Counted from the first letter of the stretch, positions 32,984-42,970 are shown. The stretch: DNA of 64,000 nucleotides from Variovorax sp. PBL-E5 (GCF_901827185.1 NZ_LR594671.1:3286001-3350000), one strand, 5' to 3'. Program-made: numbers and translations. The notes: a model not told the origin generated them from the sequence alone.

Positions 32984-34219
32984 ATGGCGCCGGCGGCCGA
33001 CGCGCACGCGGCGGCCGAGCGCGCCGCGCGCCAGTCCTATGGCCGGCTGGTCGCGATCCTGTCGGCGCGCACGCGCGACATCGCGGCCTCGGAAGATGCG
33101 CTGGCCGACGCCTTCGCGCGCGCACTCGAGCGCTGGCCGGTGGACGGCGTCCCCGACCAGCCCGAGGCCTGGCTGCTGAGCGTGGCGCGCAACCGCACGC
33201 TCGACGCCTGGCGCCACAGCCAAGTGCAGGACGATGCGGCCCAGACCCTGCTGCTGCTGGCCGACGAGATCGGCGCCGATGCGCCCGACGGCCAGGCCGT
33301 GCCGGACGAACGCCTGCGCCTGCTTTTCGTCTGCGCGCACCCGGCCATCGATGCGGCGGCGCGCGCGCCGCTGATGCTGCAGACCGTGCTCGGGCTCGAC
33401 GCCGCGCGCATGGCCGGCGCCTTCCTGATCGCGCCGGCCACGCTCGGGCAGCGCCTCGTGCGGGCCAAGGCGCGCATCCGCGCCGCCGGCATTCCCTTCG
33501 AATACCCGCGGGCGCGCGATCTGGCGCAGCGCCTGCAGGACGTGCTCGACGGCATCTACGCCGCCTACGGCACCGGCTGGGAGGACGTCGACGGCGCCGA
33601 CACCGCGCAGCGCGGCCTGACCGCCGAAGCGATCGACCTGTGCCGCATCCTGTGCGGGCTGATGCCGCGCGAGCCCGAGCCGCAGGGCCTGCTGGCGCTG
33701 ATGCTGTTCTGCGAAAGCCGCGCCGCGGCGCGGCGCGGCGCCGATGGCGGCTACGTGCCGCTCGACGTGCAGAACACCGCGCGCTGGAACCACGCGCTGC
33801 GCGAACAGGCCGAGCAGCTGCTGCGGCACGCGGCCGGCCTCGATGCGCTCGGCGCCTACCAGATGGAGGCGGCCATCCAGTCGGCGCACTGCGCCAGGCG
33901 GCTCGGCGCGCAGGTGCCGGCCGATGCGCTGGTCGCGCTCTACGATGGCCTCATTGCGCTGCGCCCGAGCATCGGCGCACGCGTGAGCCGCGCCTGCGCG
34001 GTGGCGACCGCCGAGGGGCCGGCCGCGGGACTCCAGGCACTCGATGCGATCGCGGCTGCGGAGGTCGCCAGCTACCAGCCCTACTGGGCCGCGCGCGCCC
34101 ATTTTCTCGGCGCCACCGGCGCGCCGGCGATCGCGCGCGAAGCCTATGCGCGCGCGGCCGGCCTGAGCAGCAGCCTGGCCGTCCGCGCGTATCTCGCAGC
34201 CGCAGCAGCGCGGCTCTGA
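32984..34219 (+). CDS. ECF-type RNA polymerase sigma factor with C-terminal extension (DGPF-linked)
   Basis: A 411-residue sigma factor of the ECF group usually paired with DGPF proteins. Region 2 covers about residues 15-80 (EDALADAFARALERWP, PEAWLLSVARNRTLDAWR) and region 4 about 110-165 (ARMAGAFLIAPATLGQRLVRAKARI). A helical domain of about 230 residues follows (DUF6596-like, TPR-flavoured), probably for signal sensing, since no anti-sigma gene is present. A GTG two codons upstream (32978) overlaps the previous stop as GTGA and is an equally good start. Confidence 0.92.
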   Translation: MAPAADAHAAAERAARQSYGRLVAILSARTRDIAASEDALADAFARALERWPVDGVPDQPEAWLLSVARNRTLDAWRHSQVQDDAAQTLLLLADEIGADAPDGQAVPDERLRLLFVCAHPAIDAAARAPLMLQTVLGLDAARMAGAFLIAPATLGQRLVRAKARIRAAGIPFEYPRARDLAQRLQDVLDGIYAAYGTGWEDVDGADTAQRGLTAEAIDLCRILCGLMPREPEPQGLLALMLFCESRAAARRGADGGYVPLDVQNTARWNHALREQAEQLLRHAAGLDALGAYQMEAAIQSAHCARRLGAQVPADALVALYDGLIALRPSIGARVSRACAVATAEGPAAGLQALDAIAAAEVASYQPYWAARAHFLGATGAPAIAREAYARAAGLSSSLAVRAYLAAAAARL

Positions 34220-34249
34220 GCCCGCGCCAAGCGCGCAGAATCGACAGCC

Positions 34250-36802
34250 ATGCGCGCATTGCTCAAGACCTTCTCCTGGCAGGAACTGCGCCACCACCCC
34301 TGGCGCAACGCGGCCGCCGTCATCGCCGTGATGCTGGGCGTCGCGCTGGCCTTCTCGGTGCAGCTCATCAATGCCTCGGCGCTCGATGAGTTCTCCAGCG
34401 CCGTGCGCTCGGTCAACGGCCAGCCCGACCTCGAACTGCGCGCGGCACAGGGCCGCTTCGACGAAGCCGTGTTCGCGCAGGTGGCGCGGCATCCACAGGT
34501 GGCGCTGGCCAGCCCGGTGCTCGAAGTGCAGAGCGTCGCGCTGATCGGCGAGCGCCGCGTGCCGATGCGCGTGGTCGGCGTCGATGCGCTGGTGCTGTCC
34601 TCGATCGCACCGGCGCTGATGCCGCAGCCCGCGGCCGGCAGTGCGCGCTTCGATCTCTTCGCGCCGGACACCGTCTTCCTCAATGCCGCCGCACGCAGCG
34701 CGCTGGGCGAGGCAGCCACGCGCGTGCAGCTGCGCGTCGACACGCAATGGCACACGCTGCGCGTGGCCGGGCAGGTGGCGGCCGGCGGCGCCGCGCTCGC
34801 GGTGATGGACATCGGCGCGGCACAGGATCTGTTCCGGCAAGGCGGGCAACTCACGCGCATCGACCTGCGGCTCGCGCCCGGCACCGACCGCGCGGCCTTC
34901 GTGCGCTCGCTGAAGGCATTGCCGGGCTGGCCGCCGGGCATCGAAGTCGCGGAGCCCGGCGATGCGGCAGAACGCGTCAGCAACCTCTCGCGCGCCTACC
35001 GCGTGAACCTCACGGTGTTGGCGCTGGTCGCGCTGTTCACTGGCGCCTTCCTGGTGTTCTCGGTGCTGGCACTCAGCGTCGCCAAGCGCGCGCAGCAGTT
35101 CGCGCTGCTCGGCGTGCTGGGTCTCACGCCGCGCGAACGGCTCCAGCTGGTGCTGGCCGAGTCGCTGGTGCTCGGCATCATCGGCAGTGCGGCGGGTATC
35201 GCGCTCGGCGCCGCGCTGGCCGAGTTCGCGCTGCAGGTGCTCGGCGGCGACCTGGGCGGCGGCTACTTCGAGGGCGTAGCGCCGACGCTGCGCTGGAGTT
35301 CGGGTGCAGCGCTGCTCTATGGCGGACTCGGCGTGCTGGCGGCGCTGGTCGGCGGCTGGTGGCCGGCGCGGGCCGCGCAGGCGCTGCCCGAAGCACAGAC
35401 GCTCAAGGGCCTGGGCGCGGCGCCCGCGCAAGGCGGTGCGCACCAGCTGGCGCTGCTGCTGATGGCCGCCGGCGCGGCTCTGGCCACGGCCCCTGCGGTG
35501 TTCGGCATTCCGATCGCAGCCTACCTCTCGGTCGGCTTCCTGCTGGTCGGCGGGATCGCAGCGCTGCCATGGCTGATCGCGCTGTTCTACGACCGGCTGG
35601 CGCCGCGCCTCGCGCACCGGCTGTTGCCACTGCTGGCCATCGAGCGCGCGCGGCGCATGCGCGGCACGGCCGCCGTCGCCGTGAGCGGCGTGGTCGCGAG
35701 CCTGAGCCTTGCCGTCGCGCTGACGGTGATGGTGGCGAGCTTTCGCGATTCAGTCACGCGCTGGCTCGACGTGGTGCTGCCGGCCGATCTGTATGTGCGC
35801 AGCGCGACCGCGTCTGGCACCGGTGGCACGGGCGGCAGCAGCGGCGACCGGGCCGCGTTCACGCCGGCCTTCGTGCAGGTGCTGGCCCACGTGCCCGGCG
35901 TGGCGCGCACCGGCACGCTGCGCACGCGCGCGCTGCTGCTCGATCCGTCGCGGCCGCCAGTGACGCTGATCTCGCGCAGCCTGGATGAGGATGCGGCGCG
36001 CTCGCTGCCGCTGGTGGGCGCGGCCGTGCCGGTGCCGGCGGGGCGGATCGGCATCTATGTGAGCGAGGCGATGGTCGAGCTCTACGGCGCGAAGCCCGGC
36101 AGCGACTTCGTGCCGCTGTCGAAGGCCTTCGCCAGTGGCGCGACGGCACCGGTCTTCTTCGTCGCCGGCGTCTGGCGCGACTATGTGCGCCAGTTCGGCG
36201 CGATCACGATGAACGCACACGACTTCGAGCGCCTGACGGGCGACCGCAGCGTGAGCGACATCGCCCTGTGGCTCGCGCCCGGCACGCCCGAAGGCCCGGT
36301 GCAGCAGGCCGTGCGCGCGCTGGCAGTGGACGAACCGATCGAGATCGCCTCGGTCGGCCAGATCCGCGCGACCTCGCTGCGCGTCTTCGACCGCAGCTTC
36401 GCGGTCACCTACTGGCTGCAGGCAGTGGCGATCGCGATCGGCCTGTTCGGCATCGCCGCGAGCTTCAGCGCGCAGGTGCTGGCGCGGCGCAAGGAGTTCG
36501 GGCTGCTGGCGCACCTGGGCTTCACGCGCGCCCAGGTGCTCGCGGTGGTGGCCGGCGAAGGCGCGGCCTGGACCGCGATCGGTGCCATCGCCGGCCTGGC
36601 GCTCGGCCTGGCGGTGTCGGTGGTGCTGGTGCACGTGGTGAATCCGCAGAGCTTCCACTGGACCATGGACCTGCTGGTGCCGTGGTGGCGGCTCGCCGCG
36701 CTGTGCGCGGCCGTGGTCGCGGCCGGCACCGCGACGGCATGGCTCGCCGGCCGCGCCGCCGCCGGATCCGATGCCGTGCTGGCAGTCAAGGAAGATTGGT
36801 GA
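34250..36802 (+). CDS. FtsX-like ABC transporter permease (large, duplicated)
   Basis: An 850-residue inner-membrane permease made of two FtsX/MacB_PCD halves. A first helix lies near residues 20-40, a periplasmic domain at about 45-240, then helices near 250-275 ([20 protein letters not shown]), 305-330 and 355-375. A second half has a periplasmic loop (about 490-710) and final helices near 720-740, 765-800 and 815-835. It has no ATPase domain. It likely works with the LolD-type ATPase at 20092 and the AttH-like lipocalin 1.1 kb downstream, as in Att-type lipid or lipoprotein export. A PLP-enzyme gene follows 10 nt later. Confidence 0.88.
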   Translation: MRALLKTFSWQELRHHPWRNAAAVIAVMLGVALAFSVQLINASALDEFSSAVRSVNGQPDLELRAAQGRFDEAVFAQVARHPQVALASPVLEVQSVALIGERRVPMRVVGVDALVLSSIAPALMPQPAAGSARFDLFAPDTVFLNAAARSALGEAATRVQLRVDTQWHTLRVAGQVAAGGAALAVMDIGAAQDLFRQGGQLTRIDLRLAPGTDRAAFVRSLKALPGWPPGIEVAEPGDAAERVSNLSRAYRVNLTVLALVALFTGAFLVFSVLALSVAKRAQQFALLGVLGLTPRERLQLVLAESLVLGIIGSAAGIALGAALAEFALQVLGGDLGGGYFEGVAPTLRWSSGAALLYGGLGVLAALVGGWWPARAAQALPEAQTLKGLGAAPAQGGAHQLALLLMAAGAALATAPAVFGIPIAAYLSVGFLLVGGIAALPWLIALFYDRLAPRLAHRLLPLLAIERARRMRGTAAVAVSGVVASLSLAVALTVMVASFRDSVTRWLDVVLPADLYVRSATASGTGGTGGSSGDRAAFTPAFVQVLAHVPGVARTGTLRTRALLLDPSRPPVTLISRSLDEDAARSLPLVGAAVPVPAGRIGIYVSEAMVELYGAKPGSDFVPLSKAFASGATAPVFFVAGVWRDYVRQFGAITMNAHDFERLTGDRSVSDIALWLAPGTPEGPVQQAVRALAVDEPIEIASVGQIRATSLRVFDRSFAVTYWLQAVAIAIGLFGIAASFSAQVLARRKEFGLLAHLGFTRAQVLAVVAGEGAAWTAIGAIAGLALGLAVSVVLVHVVNPQSFHWTMDLLVPWWRLAALCAAVVAAGTATAWLAGRAAAGSDAVLAVKEDW

Positions 36803-36812
36803 GAATGCAAGC

Positions 36813-37892
36813 ATGACCTCCTCCGACTCCCGCGGCAGCAGCACCAGCAAATGGCTCGGCGACGCGATCCTGCGCATCGAGGCCGACTACCTGCGCAGTG
36901 CCGACACCCACCTCATCCCGCTGCAGCTGCCGGCCTTCGCGGCGGCCGGCATCGATTTCTACCTGAAGGACGAATCGACGCATCCGACCGGCAGCCTCAA
37001 GCACCGGCTGGCGCGCTCGCTCTTCCTGTACGCGCTGTGCAACGGCTGGATCGGCGAAGGCACGACCATCGTCGAGGCCTCGAGCGGCTCGACCGCGGTG
37101 AGCGAAGCCTACTTCGCACGCCTGCTCGGCCTGCCCTTCATCGCCGTGATGCCGCGCAGCACCTCGCCCGAGAAGGTGGCGCAGATCGCCTTCCACGGCG
37201 GCAGCTGCCACTTCGTGGAACAGGCGGGCCAGGTCTACGAGGCGGCGCGCGCACTGGCCGAACACAGCGGCGGCCACTACATGGACCAGTTCACCTACGC
37301 CGAGCGCGCCACCGACTGGCGCGGCAACAACAACATCGCCGAGAGCATGTTCCAGCAGATGGCGCGCGAACGGCATCCGGTGCCGAAGTGGATCGTGGTC
37401 GGCGCGGGCACCGGCGGCACCAGCGCGACCATCGGCCGCTATGTGCGCTTTCGGTGCCACGACACGCGCGTGTGCGTGGTCGATCCCGAGGGCTCGGTGT
37501 TCGCGGCCTACCACGCGAGCGGCGACGCGGCGCTGACCGCGCCGGGCTCGCGCATCGAGGGCATCGGCCGGCCGCGCGTGGAACCGAGCTTCGTGCGCAC
37601 GCTGGTCGACCGCATGATCGAGGTGCCGAACCTCGATTCGATCGCCGCGATGCGCGCGCTGTCGGCGCTGCTCGGCCGCAAGGTGGGCCCGTCGACCGGC
37701 ACCAACTTCATCGGCATGCTGCGGATCGCGCACGAGATGCGGCAGGCCGGCGAGCAGGGCTCGATCCTCTCGCTGCTGTGCGATGCGGGCGAACGCTACC
37801 TGCCGAGCTACCACGATGCCGCGTGGGTCGCGCAGGCCTTCGGCGACGTGGACGAAGCGCAGCGGCGCGTCGACGCCGCGCTCGCGGCCTGA
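36813..37892 (+). CDS. PLP-dependent cysteine synthase-like enzyme
   Basis: A 359-residue fold-type II PLP enzyme of the cysteine synthase/cystathionine beta-synthase superfamily. The PLP Lys is in [14 protein letters not shown] (about residues 58-71), the substrate loop is [12 protein letters not shown] (about 91-102) and the phosphate loop [12 protein letters not shown] (about 199-210). It differs from CysK/CysM in its N-terminal extension and TSPEKVAQI segment, so it may be a desulfhydrase or another beta-replacing enzyme. Its stop overlaps the lipocalin start (TGATG) and it follows the permease by 10 nt, so all three form one operon. Confidence 0.9.
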   Translation: MTSSDSRGSSTSKWLGDAILRIEADYLRSADTHLIPLQLPAFAAAGIDFYLKDESTHPTGSLKHRLARSLFLYALCNGWIGEGTTIVEASSGSTAVSEAYFARLLGLPFIAVMPRSTSPEKVAQIAFHGGSCHFVEQAGQVYEAARALAEHSGGHYMDQFTYAERATDWRGNNNIAESMFQQMARERHPVPKWIVVGAGTGGTSATIGRYVRFRCHDTRVCVVDPEGSVFAAYHASGDAALTAPGSRIEGIGRPRVEPSFVRTLVDRMIEVPNLDSIAAMRALSALLGRKVGPSTGTNFIGMLRIAHEMRQAGEQGSILSLLCDAGERYLPSYHDAAWVAQAFGDVDEAQRRVDAALAA

Positions 37893-38953
37893 TGCGCATG
37901 AGGACGCTGGGATGGTCCCGGCGCGCCGTGCTGCTCGCGGCGATCGCAGCGCCCGCCGCGTGGGCGCTGCCGCAGCGCGCGCTGCGCTTCCCGCGCGATT
38001 TCGGCAGCCATCCCGATCTGCGCACCGAGTGGTGGTACATCACGGGCCATGCGGCTGCGGGTGCGCGCACGTTCGGCTTTCAACTCACCTTCTTTCGCTC
38101 GCGCGTCGATGCCACGCAAGGCATGCGCTCCGCGTTCGCGGCCCGGCAGCTGATCTTTGCGCACGCGGCGATCACGGACCTCGAAGGCCGCAAGCTCTGG
38201 CATGACCAGCGCATCGCGCGTGCGGGCTTCGGCGTCGCGTCGGCCGCCGAAGACGATACCGATGTGCGGCTGCGCGACTGGACATTGAAGCGCGACGGCA
38301 AGGGCTACGCGGCGCGCCTGCCGGCCGAGGGCTTCGCGCTCGACCTGCGTTTCGCGTCGACGCAGCCGGTGCTGCTGCAGGGTGACGCCGGCCTCTCGCG
38401 CAAGGGACCGGGCAGCGAGGATGCCAGCTGCTACTACAGCGAACCGCAACTGGCGACGCAGGGACGCCTGAGCCTGCAGGGCCGCAGCTTCGACGTGCAG
38501 GGCACCGCATGGCTGGACCACGAGTGGAGCGAGGCCTATCTGAATGCCGAGGCGGTCGGCTGGGACTGGATCGGCATGAACCTCTTCGATGGCAGCGCGC
38601 TGATGGCCTTCCAGATGCGGCGGCGCGATGGCTCGGTCCTGTGGGCGGGTGGATCGATGCGCAGCGCGGACGGGCGGCTGCGCGTGTTCGGCCCGGACGA
38701 TCTGCACTTCGAGGCGCAAGACCGATGGACCAGTCCGCGCACGCGGGCGGTCTATCCGATCCGATGGCGCGTGCGTACCCCGGGCGGCAGCTTCGTCGTG
38801 CGCGCCTTGCTGGATGACCAAGAGCTCGACAGCCGCGGCTCGACGGATGCGGTCTATTGGGAAGGGCTGAGCGAATTGCGGGACGCAGAGGACAAGGTCG
38901 TGGGGCGCGGCTATCTCGAACTGACGGGCTACGCGCAACCGCTGCGGCTTTGA
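37892..38953 (+). CDS. AttH/CrtC-like lipocalin family protein
   Basis: A 353-residue secreted protein of the AttH/carotenoid 1,2-hydratase-like lipocalin family. The N-terminus has WSRRAVLLAAIAAPAAWA, a Tat- or Sec-type signal cleaved near residue 26. The signature TEWWYITGH lies at about 45-53, the second landmark is TAWLDHEWSEAYL (about 206-218) and YLELTGYAQPL ends the domain. Family members accompany FtsX-type permeases and LolD-type ATPases and are thought to accept a lipidic ligand. It is translationally coupled to the PLP enzyme gene (TGATG) and is followed by a MITE-like element. Confidence 0.88.
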   Translation: MRMRTLGWSRRAVLLAAIAAPAAWALPQRALRFPRDFGSHPDLRTEWWYITGHAAAGARTFGFQLTFFRSRVDATQGMRSAFAARQLIFAHAAITDLEGRKLWHDQRIARAGFGVASAAEDDTDVRLRDWTLKRDGKGYAARLPAEGFALDLRFASTQPVLLQGDAGLSRKGPGSEDASCYYSEPQLATQGRLSLQGRSFDVQGTAWLDHEWSEAYLNAEAVGWDWIGMNLFDGSALMAFQMRRRDGSVLWAGGSMRSADGRLRVFGPDDLHFEAQDRWTSPRTRAVYPIRWRVRTPGGSFVVRALLDDQELDSRGSTDAVYWEGLSELRDAEDKVVGRGYLELTGYAQPLRL

Positions 38954-38961
38954 GGTCTCTG

Positions 38962-39763
38962 CTCCCTCCCCCTCTGGGGGAGGGTTGGGGTGGGGGCTTC
39001 CGGGCCTTTGAACTGTTGTCAGCGTTGGTTAGGCCGTTGGCCGGGAATTCGCCCCGGCGGGCGACTCACTTCTTTTGTCTCGCCAAAAGAAGTAAGCAAG
39101 AAAAGGCGACCCCACTGTGCGTGTCCCTCCGCTTCGCTGCGGGCAACCTGCGGTGCTCGCTTCAGGCGGGGTCTCGCTCAAACTCGCTTCGCTCAGACAG
39201 TCGCGAGCCCTTATCCGCCTGAAGCTGCGCTCCTCGGCACGCACAGAGGGGATTGGGGTCAACGCGCCTTGGCGCGTCCTTGTGTGGGGCGGTGCGGTGC
39301 GACGATCGCGTGAATGGGCCCGGTGGATGTGCTCATAGGCCGTTGAATACCGATGGACTTCAATTAGCAATTAGCAATTAGCAAGAGTACTCGATGCCGC
39401 TGACTGTTCCACAGCCGAGCGAAGCGAAGGCCCGAAAAACACATATACGCGCCATGGCGCGTTGACCCCAAGCCCCTCTGTGCGCGCCGAGGAGCGCAGC
39501 TTTTCGCGGATCAGGGCTCGCGACTGTCTGAGCGAAGCGAGTTTGAGCGAGACCCCGCGAAAAGCGAGCACCGCAGGTTGCCCCGTAGCGAAGCGCAGGG
39601 GTCGCGCACAGTGGGGTCGCCTTTCTTTGGTTACTTTCTTTGGCGAGACAAAGAAAGTGACTCGCCCGCCGGGGCGAATTCCCGGCTCCGGCCTCAATAA
39701 AACATGCAACCGTCTCAGAGGCCCAGCGCCCTCACCCCCACCCTCTCCCAGAGGGAGAGGGAG
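38962..39763. repeat. MITE-like element 2 with terminal inverted repeats and two opposed cores
   Basis: This 818-bp interval holds no gene. Both ends are copies of the element 1 termini, left 38962-39068 and inverted right about 39655-39763. Inside lie two cores in opposite orientation, about 39070-39290 (diverged, inverted) and 39415-39665 (nearly identical to element 1, 15718-15960), so the region can fold on itself as a large palindrome. Between the cores is a CAATTAG heptamer repeated three times (39361-39381). Confidence 0.85.
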
Positions 39764-39771
39764 CAAGTCAG

Positions 39772-40761
39772 TCAGTGAGCCTTGCCCCCACGCCTGTCGA
39801 AATAAGCAATGACCTCGCCCATGATCCCGCGCCGGAACGCCAGCACGCACACCACGAAGATCAGCCCCGTCACCATGGTCACCGACTCCCCGAGCGTGTT
39901 GAACCAATCCACGCTCGTGATGCGTGCGAGCAGTTGCCCGAACTCTCCGACCTTGCTCTCCAGCAGCCCCACCACCGCCGAGCCGACCAGCGGACCCGAG
40001 AGCGTGCCGAGGCCGCCCACCAGCGTCATCAGGATGACCTCGCCCGAGGTGCTCCAGTGCACGTCGGACAACGTGGCGAAGCCCAGCACCAGCGTCTTGA
40101 GCGAGCCCGCCAGGCCCGACAGCGCCGCCGAGATCACGAAGGCCAGCAGCTTGAAGCGGCTCACGTCGTAGCCCAGCGAGAGCGCGCGCGGCTCGTTCTC
40201 CTTGATGCCCTTGAGCACCTGGCCGAAGGGCGAATGGATGGTGCGCACGATCAGCAGGAAGGCAGCCACCACGATCACCAGCGCCACGTAGTACATGGTG
40301 AGGTCGTTCTGCAGATCGATGAGGCCGAACAGCTTGCCGCGCGGCACGCCCTGCAGCCCATCCTCGCCATGGGTGAACGGCAGTTGCAGCGCGGCGAAGA
40401 ACACCATCTGCGCCAGCGCCAGCGTGATCATCGCGAAGTAGATGCCCTGGCGGCGGATCGCCAGCATGCCGAACAGCCAGCCGAGCAGCGCGCCCGTGAG
40501 CGTGCCGGCGACGAGGCCGAGCTCGGGCGTCAGGCCCCAGACCTTCATCGCATAACCCGCCACATAGGCCGAGCCGCCGAGGAAGGCCGCATGGCCGAAG
40601 GACAGCAGGCCGGTGTAGCCCAGCAGCAGGTTGAAGGCCGAGGCGAACAGCGCGAAGCACATGAGCTTCATCACGAACACCGGATAGGCGCCGAGGAAGG
40701 GCGCCAGGATGAGCGCGAGCAGCAGCAGGCCGTAGAGGACGGTGGCGTTCTTCTTGATCAT
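39772..40761 (-). CDS. livM: Branched-chain amino acid ABC transporter permease LivM
   Basis: A 329-residue inner-membrane permease with about nine hydrophobic helices. The LivM hallmark LLLGYTGLLSFGHAAFLGG (about residues 45-63) and the EAA-like loop KGIKENEPRALSLGYD (about 184-199), which contacts the ATPases, are clear, as is LVGGLGTLSGPLVGS (about 247-261). It is the last gene of the minus-strand liv operon, 10 nt behind livH. The stop lies 9 nt from the edge of MITE-like element 2. Confidence 0.95.
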   Translation of the reverse strand: MIKKNATVLYGLLLLALILAPFLGAYPVFVMKLMCFALFASAFNLLLGYTGLLSFGHAAFLGGSAYVAGYAMKVWGLTPELGLVAGTLTGALLGWLFGMLAIRRQGIYFAMITLALAQMVFFAALQLPFTHGEDGLQGVPRGKLFGLIDLQNDLTMYYVALVIVVAAFLLIVRTIHSPFGQVLKGIKENEPRALSLGYDVSRFKLLAFVISAALSGLAGSLKTLVLGFATLSDVHWSTSGEVILMTLVGGLGTLSGPLVGSAVVGLLESKVGEFGQLLARITSVDWFNTLGESVTMVTGLIFVVCVLAFRRGIMGEVIAYFDRRGGKAH

Positions 40762-40771
40762 GCGGGCCGGC

Positions 40772-41647
40772 TCATTTTTCTTTTCCGAACAGGCCCGCGG
40801 GACGGATGAGCAGCACGATGACCATGATCACGAACACCACGGTCGACGAGCCCTCGGGATAGAACACCCGCGTGAAGCCCTCGATCACGCCGAGCCCGAG
40901 CCCGGTGAGGATGGCCCCCATGATCGAGCCCATGCCGCCGATCACGACCACCGCGAACACCACGATGATGAGGTTCTGCCCCATGAGCGGCGAGACCTGG
41001 ATCACAGGTGCGGCGAGCACGCCGGCGAAGGCGGCCAGTGCGGCGCCGAAGGCGTAGGTCAGCGTGATCATCAAGGGCACGTTGACGCCGAAGGCCTCGA
41101 CCAGCCGCGGGTTCTCGGTGCCCGCGCGCAGGTAGGCGCCCAGGCGGGTCTTCTCGATCACGAACCAGGTCGCGAAGCACACGGTGAGCGAGGCCAGCAC
41201 GACCCAGGCCCGGTAGTTGGGCAGGATCATGAAGCCGAGATTGGTCGCGCTGGCGAGCGCGTCGGGCGGATCGTAGGCCAGGCCCGAGACGCCGTAGACG
41301 GAGCGGAACACGCCTTCGATCAGCAGCGTCAGGCCGAGCGTGAGCAGGAGGCCGTAGAGATGGTCGAGCTTGTAGATCCAGCGCAGCAGCAGCCGCTCGA
41401 CCACGACGCCGAACAGCCCGACGATGATCGGCGCGACCACCAGCATCACCCAGTAGTCGATGTTGAAGTAGTTCATCGCCATCCAGCTCAGCACCGCGCC
41501 GAGCATGAACAGCGCGCCGTGCGCGAAATTGATGACGTTGAGCAGCCCGAAGATCACCGCCAGCCCGAGGCTCAGGATCGCATAGAACGATCCGTTGACC
41601 AGCCCCAGCAGGAGCTGGCTGAGCAATCCGGAGACGGTGATGTTCAT
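40772..41647 (-). CDS. livH: Branched-chain amino acid ABC transporter permease LivH
   Basis: A 291-residue inner-membrane permease of the LivH type with about eight hydrophobic helices. LVNGSFYAILSLGLAVIFGL (about residues 17-36), NFAHGALFMLGA (about 41-52) and the coupling loop RAGTENPRLVEAFGV (about 175-189) are diagnostic, with VVIGGMGSIMGAILTG near the end. It is separated from the binding-protein gene upstream by a 126-bp spacer with a repeat, yet is on the same strand and probably in the same transcript. Confidence 0.95.
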   Translation of the reverse strand: MNITVSGLLSQLLLGLVNGSFYAILSLGLAVIFGLLNVINFAHGALFMLGAVLSWMAMNYFNIDYWVMLVVAPIIVGLFGVVVERLLLRWIYKLDHLYGLLLTLGLTLLIEGVFRSVYGVSGLAYDPPDALASATNLGFMILPNYRAWVVLASLTVCFATWFVIEKTRLGAYLRAGTENPRLVEAFGVNVPLMITLTYAFGAALAAFAGVLAAPVIQVSPLMGQNLIIVVFAVVVIGGMGSIMGAILTGLGLGVIEGFTRVFYPEGSSTVVFVIMVIVLLIRPAGLFGKEK

Positions 41648-41682
41648 AGGCGAATCAAGCGGGCCTTGGTTTTCTCAAGGCC

Positions 41683-41773
41683 AGGGGGCCGCCGCGCCCG
41701 GCCGCCCGAAGCGGCCGGCCCGCCCCCTGAAAGGGGGTTGGCGAAGCGACACGAAGTGCGCGCAGACTGGGGG
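41683..41773. repeat. CCCCCAG-type dispersed repeat between livJ and livH
   Basis: Read on the minus strand this begins CCCCCAGTCTGCGCGCACTT immediately after the TAA stop of the binding-protein gene, then CGTGTCGCTTCGCCAACCCC, and ends in GC-rich arms (GGCCGGCC, GGCGGC). Homologous copies lie at 44633-44712 and 58041-58124. A hairpin GGCCTTG / CAAGGCC (41662-41682) follows on the livH side. Confidence 0.8.
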
Positions 41774-42970
41774 TTATTTCCACAATGCGCATTTGCTTTC
41801 GGCCTTGGTCGTGAAGACCTGATCGCCCGGCAGCGTCGAGATCACCTTGAGATAGTCCCAGGGCTTCTTCGATTCGGACGGCGCCTTGGCTTCGACCAGG
41901 TACATGTCGTGGATGAAGCTGCCGTCGGCGCGGATCTGGCCCTTGCCGTAGAAGTCGTCGATCTTCATCTTCTTGAGCTCGGCCATCACCTTGTCCGAAT
42001 CGGTGGTCTTGGCGGCCTGCACGGCCTTGAGGTAGGCCATCGTCGCGGAGTAGTCGGCCGCTTGGACGTCGGTCGGCATGCTCTTGGTCTTCTCGAAGTA
42101 GCGCGCCGACCACTTGCGCGTGGCGTCGTTCAGGTCCCAGTACCAGCTGGTCGTCATCAGCAGGCCTTCGGTGTTCTTCAGGCCCAGGCTGTGGATGTCG
42201 GTGAGGAACACCAGCAGGCCGGCGATCTTCATCGTCTTGTTGATGCCGAATTCCTTGGCCGCCTTGATGCTGTTGATGGTGTCGCCGCCCGCATTGGCCA
42301 GGCCCAGCACCTGCGCCTTGGAGTTCTGCGCCTGCAGCAGGAAGGACGAGAAGTCGGACGCATTGAGCGGGTGCTTGACCGAGCCGACCACCGTGCCGCC
42401 CTTCTCCTTCACGATCTTGGCGGTGTCGTCCTGCAGTGCCTGGCCGAAGGCGTAGTCGGCCGTCAGGAAGAACCAGCTCTTGCCGCCCTTGGCCACCACC
42501 GCGGCGCCCGTGCCCTTGGCCAGCGCGACCGTGTCGTACGCATAGTGGACGGTGTAGGGACTGCAGGCTTCGTTGGTGAGCGCGGAGCTGCCGGCGCCGT
42601 TGTTGATGTAGACGCGCTTCTTCTCCTGCGCCACCTTCGCGGTGGCGAGCGCGGTGCCCGAATTGGTGCCGCCGAAGATCATCGTCGCGCCCTGCGTGTC
42701 GATCCATTCGCGTGCCTTGGAGGCGGCGATGTCGGCCTTGTTCTGGTGGTCAGCCGTCATCAGTTCGATCGGCTGGCCGAGCACCTTGCCGCCGAAGTCG
42801 TCGATCGCCATCTGGATCGCGACGGCGCCGTTCTTGCCTTCGATGTCCGCATAGAGACTCGACATGTCGGTGATGAAACCGATCTTGACTTTCTCCTGCG
42901 CCTGCGCGGCATGCGTAGCGAGGCCCGCAACGCCGAGCATGAGGGCAACGATCTTCAGTTTCGCTTTCAT
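41774..42970 (-). CDS. livJ: Branched-chain amino acid-type ABC substrate-binding protein
   Basis: A 398-residue periplasmic binding protein of the Leu/Ile/Val (peripla_BP_6) family with a signal peptide (MKAKLKIVALMLGVAGLATH, cleavage near residue 24, AQAQE). Landmarks are KIGFITDMSSLYADIEGK (about 29-46), FGGTNSG (about 98-104) with the ligand Ser/Thr, and the C-terminal region FYGKGQIRADG. Burkholderiales LivJ-like proteins bind many ligands beyond branched-chain amino acids, so the substrate is open. A strong AGGAG ribosome site precedes it, 45 nt behind livF. Confidence 0.93.
   Translation of the reverse strand: MKAKLKIVALMLGVAGLATHAAQAQEKVKIGFITDMSSLYADIEGKNGAVAIQMAIDDFGGKVLGQPIELMTADHQNKADIAASKAREWIDTQGATMIFGGTNSGTALATAKVAQEKKRVYINNGAGSSALTNEACSPYTVHYAYDTVALAKGTGAAVVAKGGKSWFFLTADYAFGQALQDDTAKIVKEKGGTVVGSVKHPLNASDFSSFLLQAQNSKAQVLGLANAGGDTINSIKAAKEFGINKTMKIAGLLVFLTDIHSLGLKNTEGLLMTTSWYWDLNDATRKWSARYFEKTKSMPTDVQAADYSATMAYLKAVQAAKTTDSDKVMAELKKMKIDDFYGKGQIRADGSFIHDMYLVEAKAPSESKKPWDYLKVISTLPGDQVFTTKAESKCALWK

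Noticed and set aside
32861..35617. A 918-codon minus-strand open frame over the sigma factor and permease
   Set aside because: Shadow composition (runs of Arg, Gln, His), no domain signal, and the opposite strand codes for recognised proteins.
39371..40660. A 429-codon minus-strand frame with the same repeat-derived C-terminus
   Set aside because: It joins a livM shadow frame to the repeat core. livM itself is read in another frame with clear family motifs.
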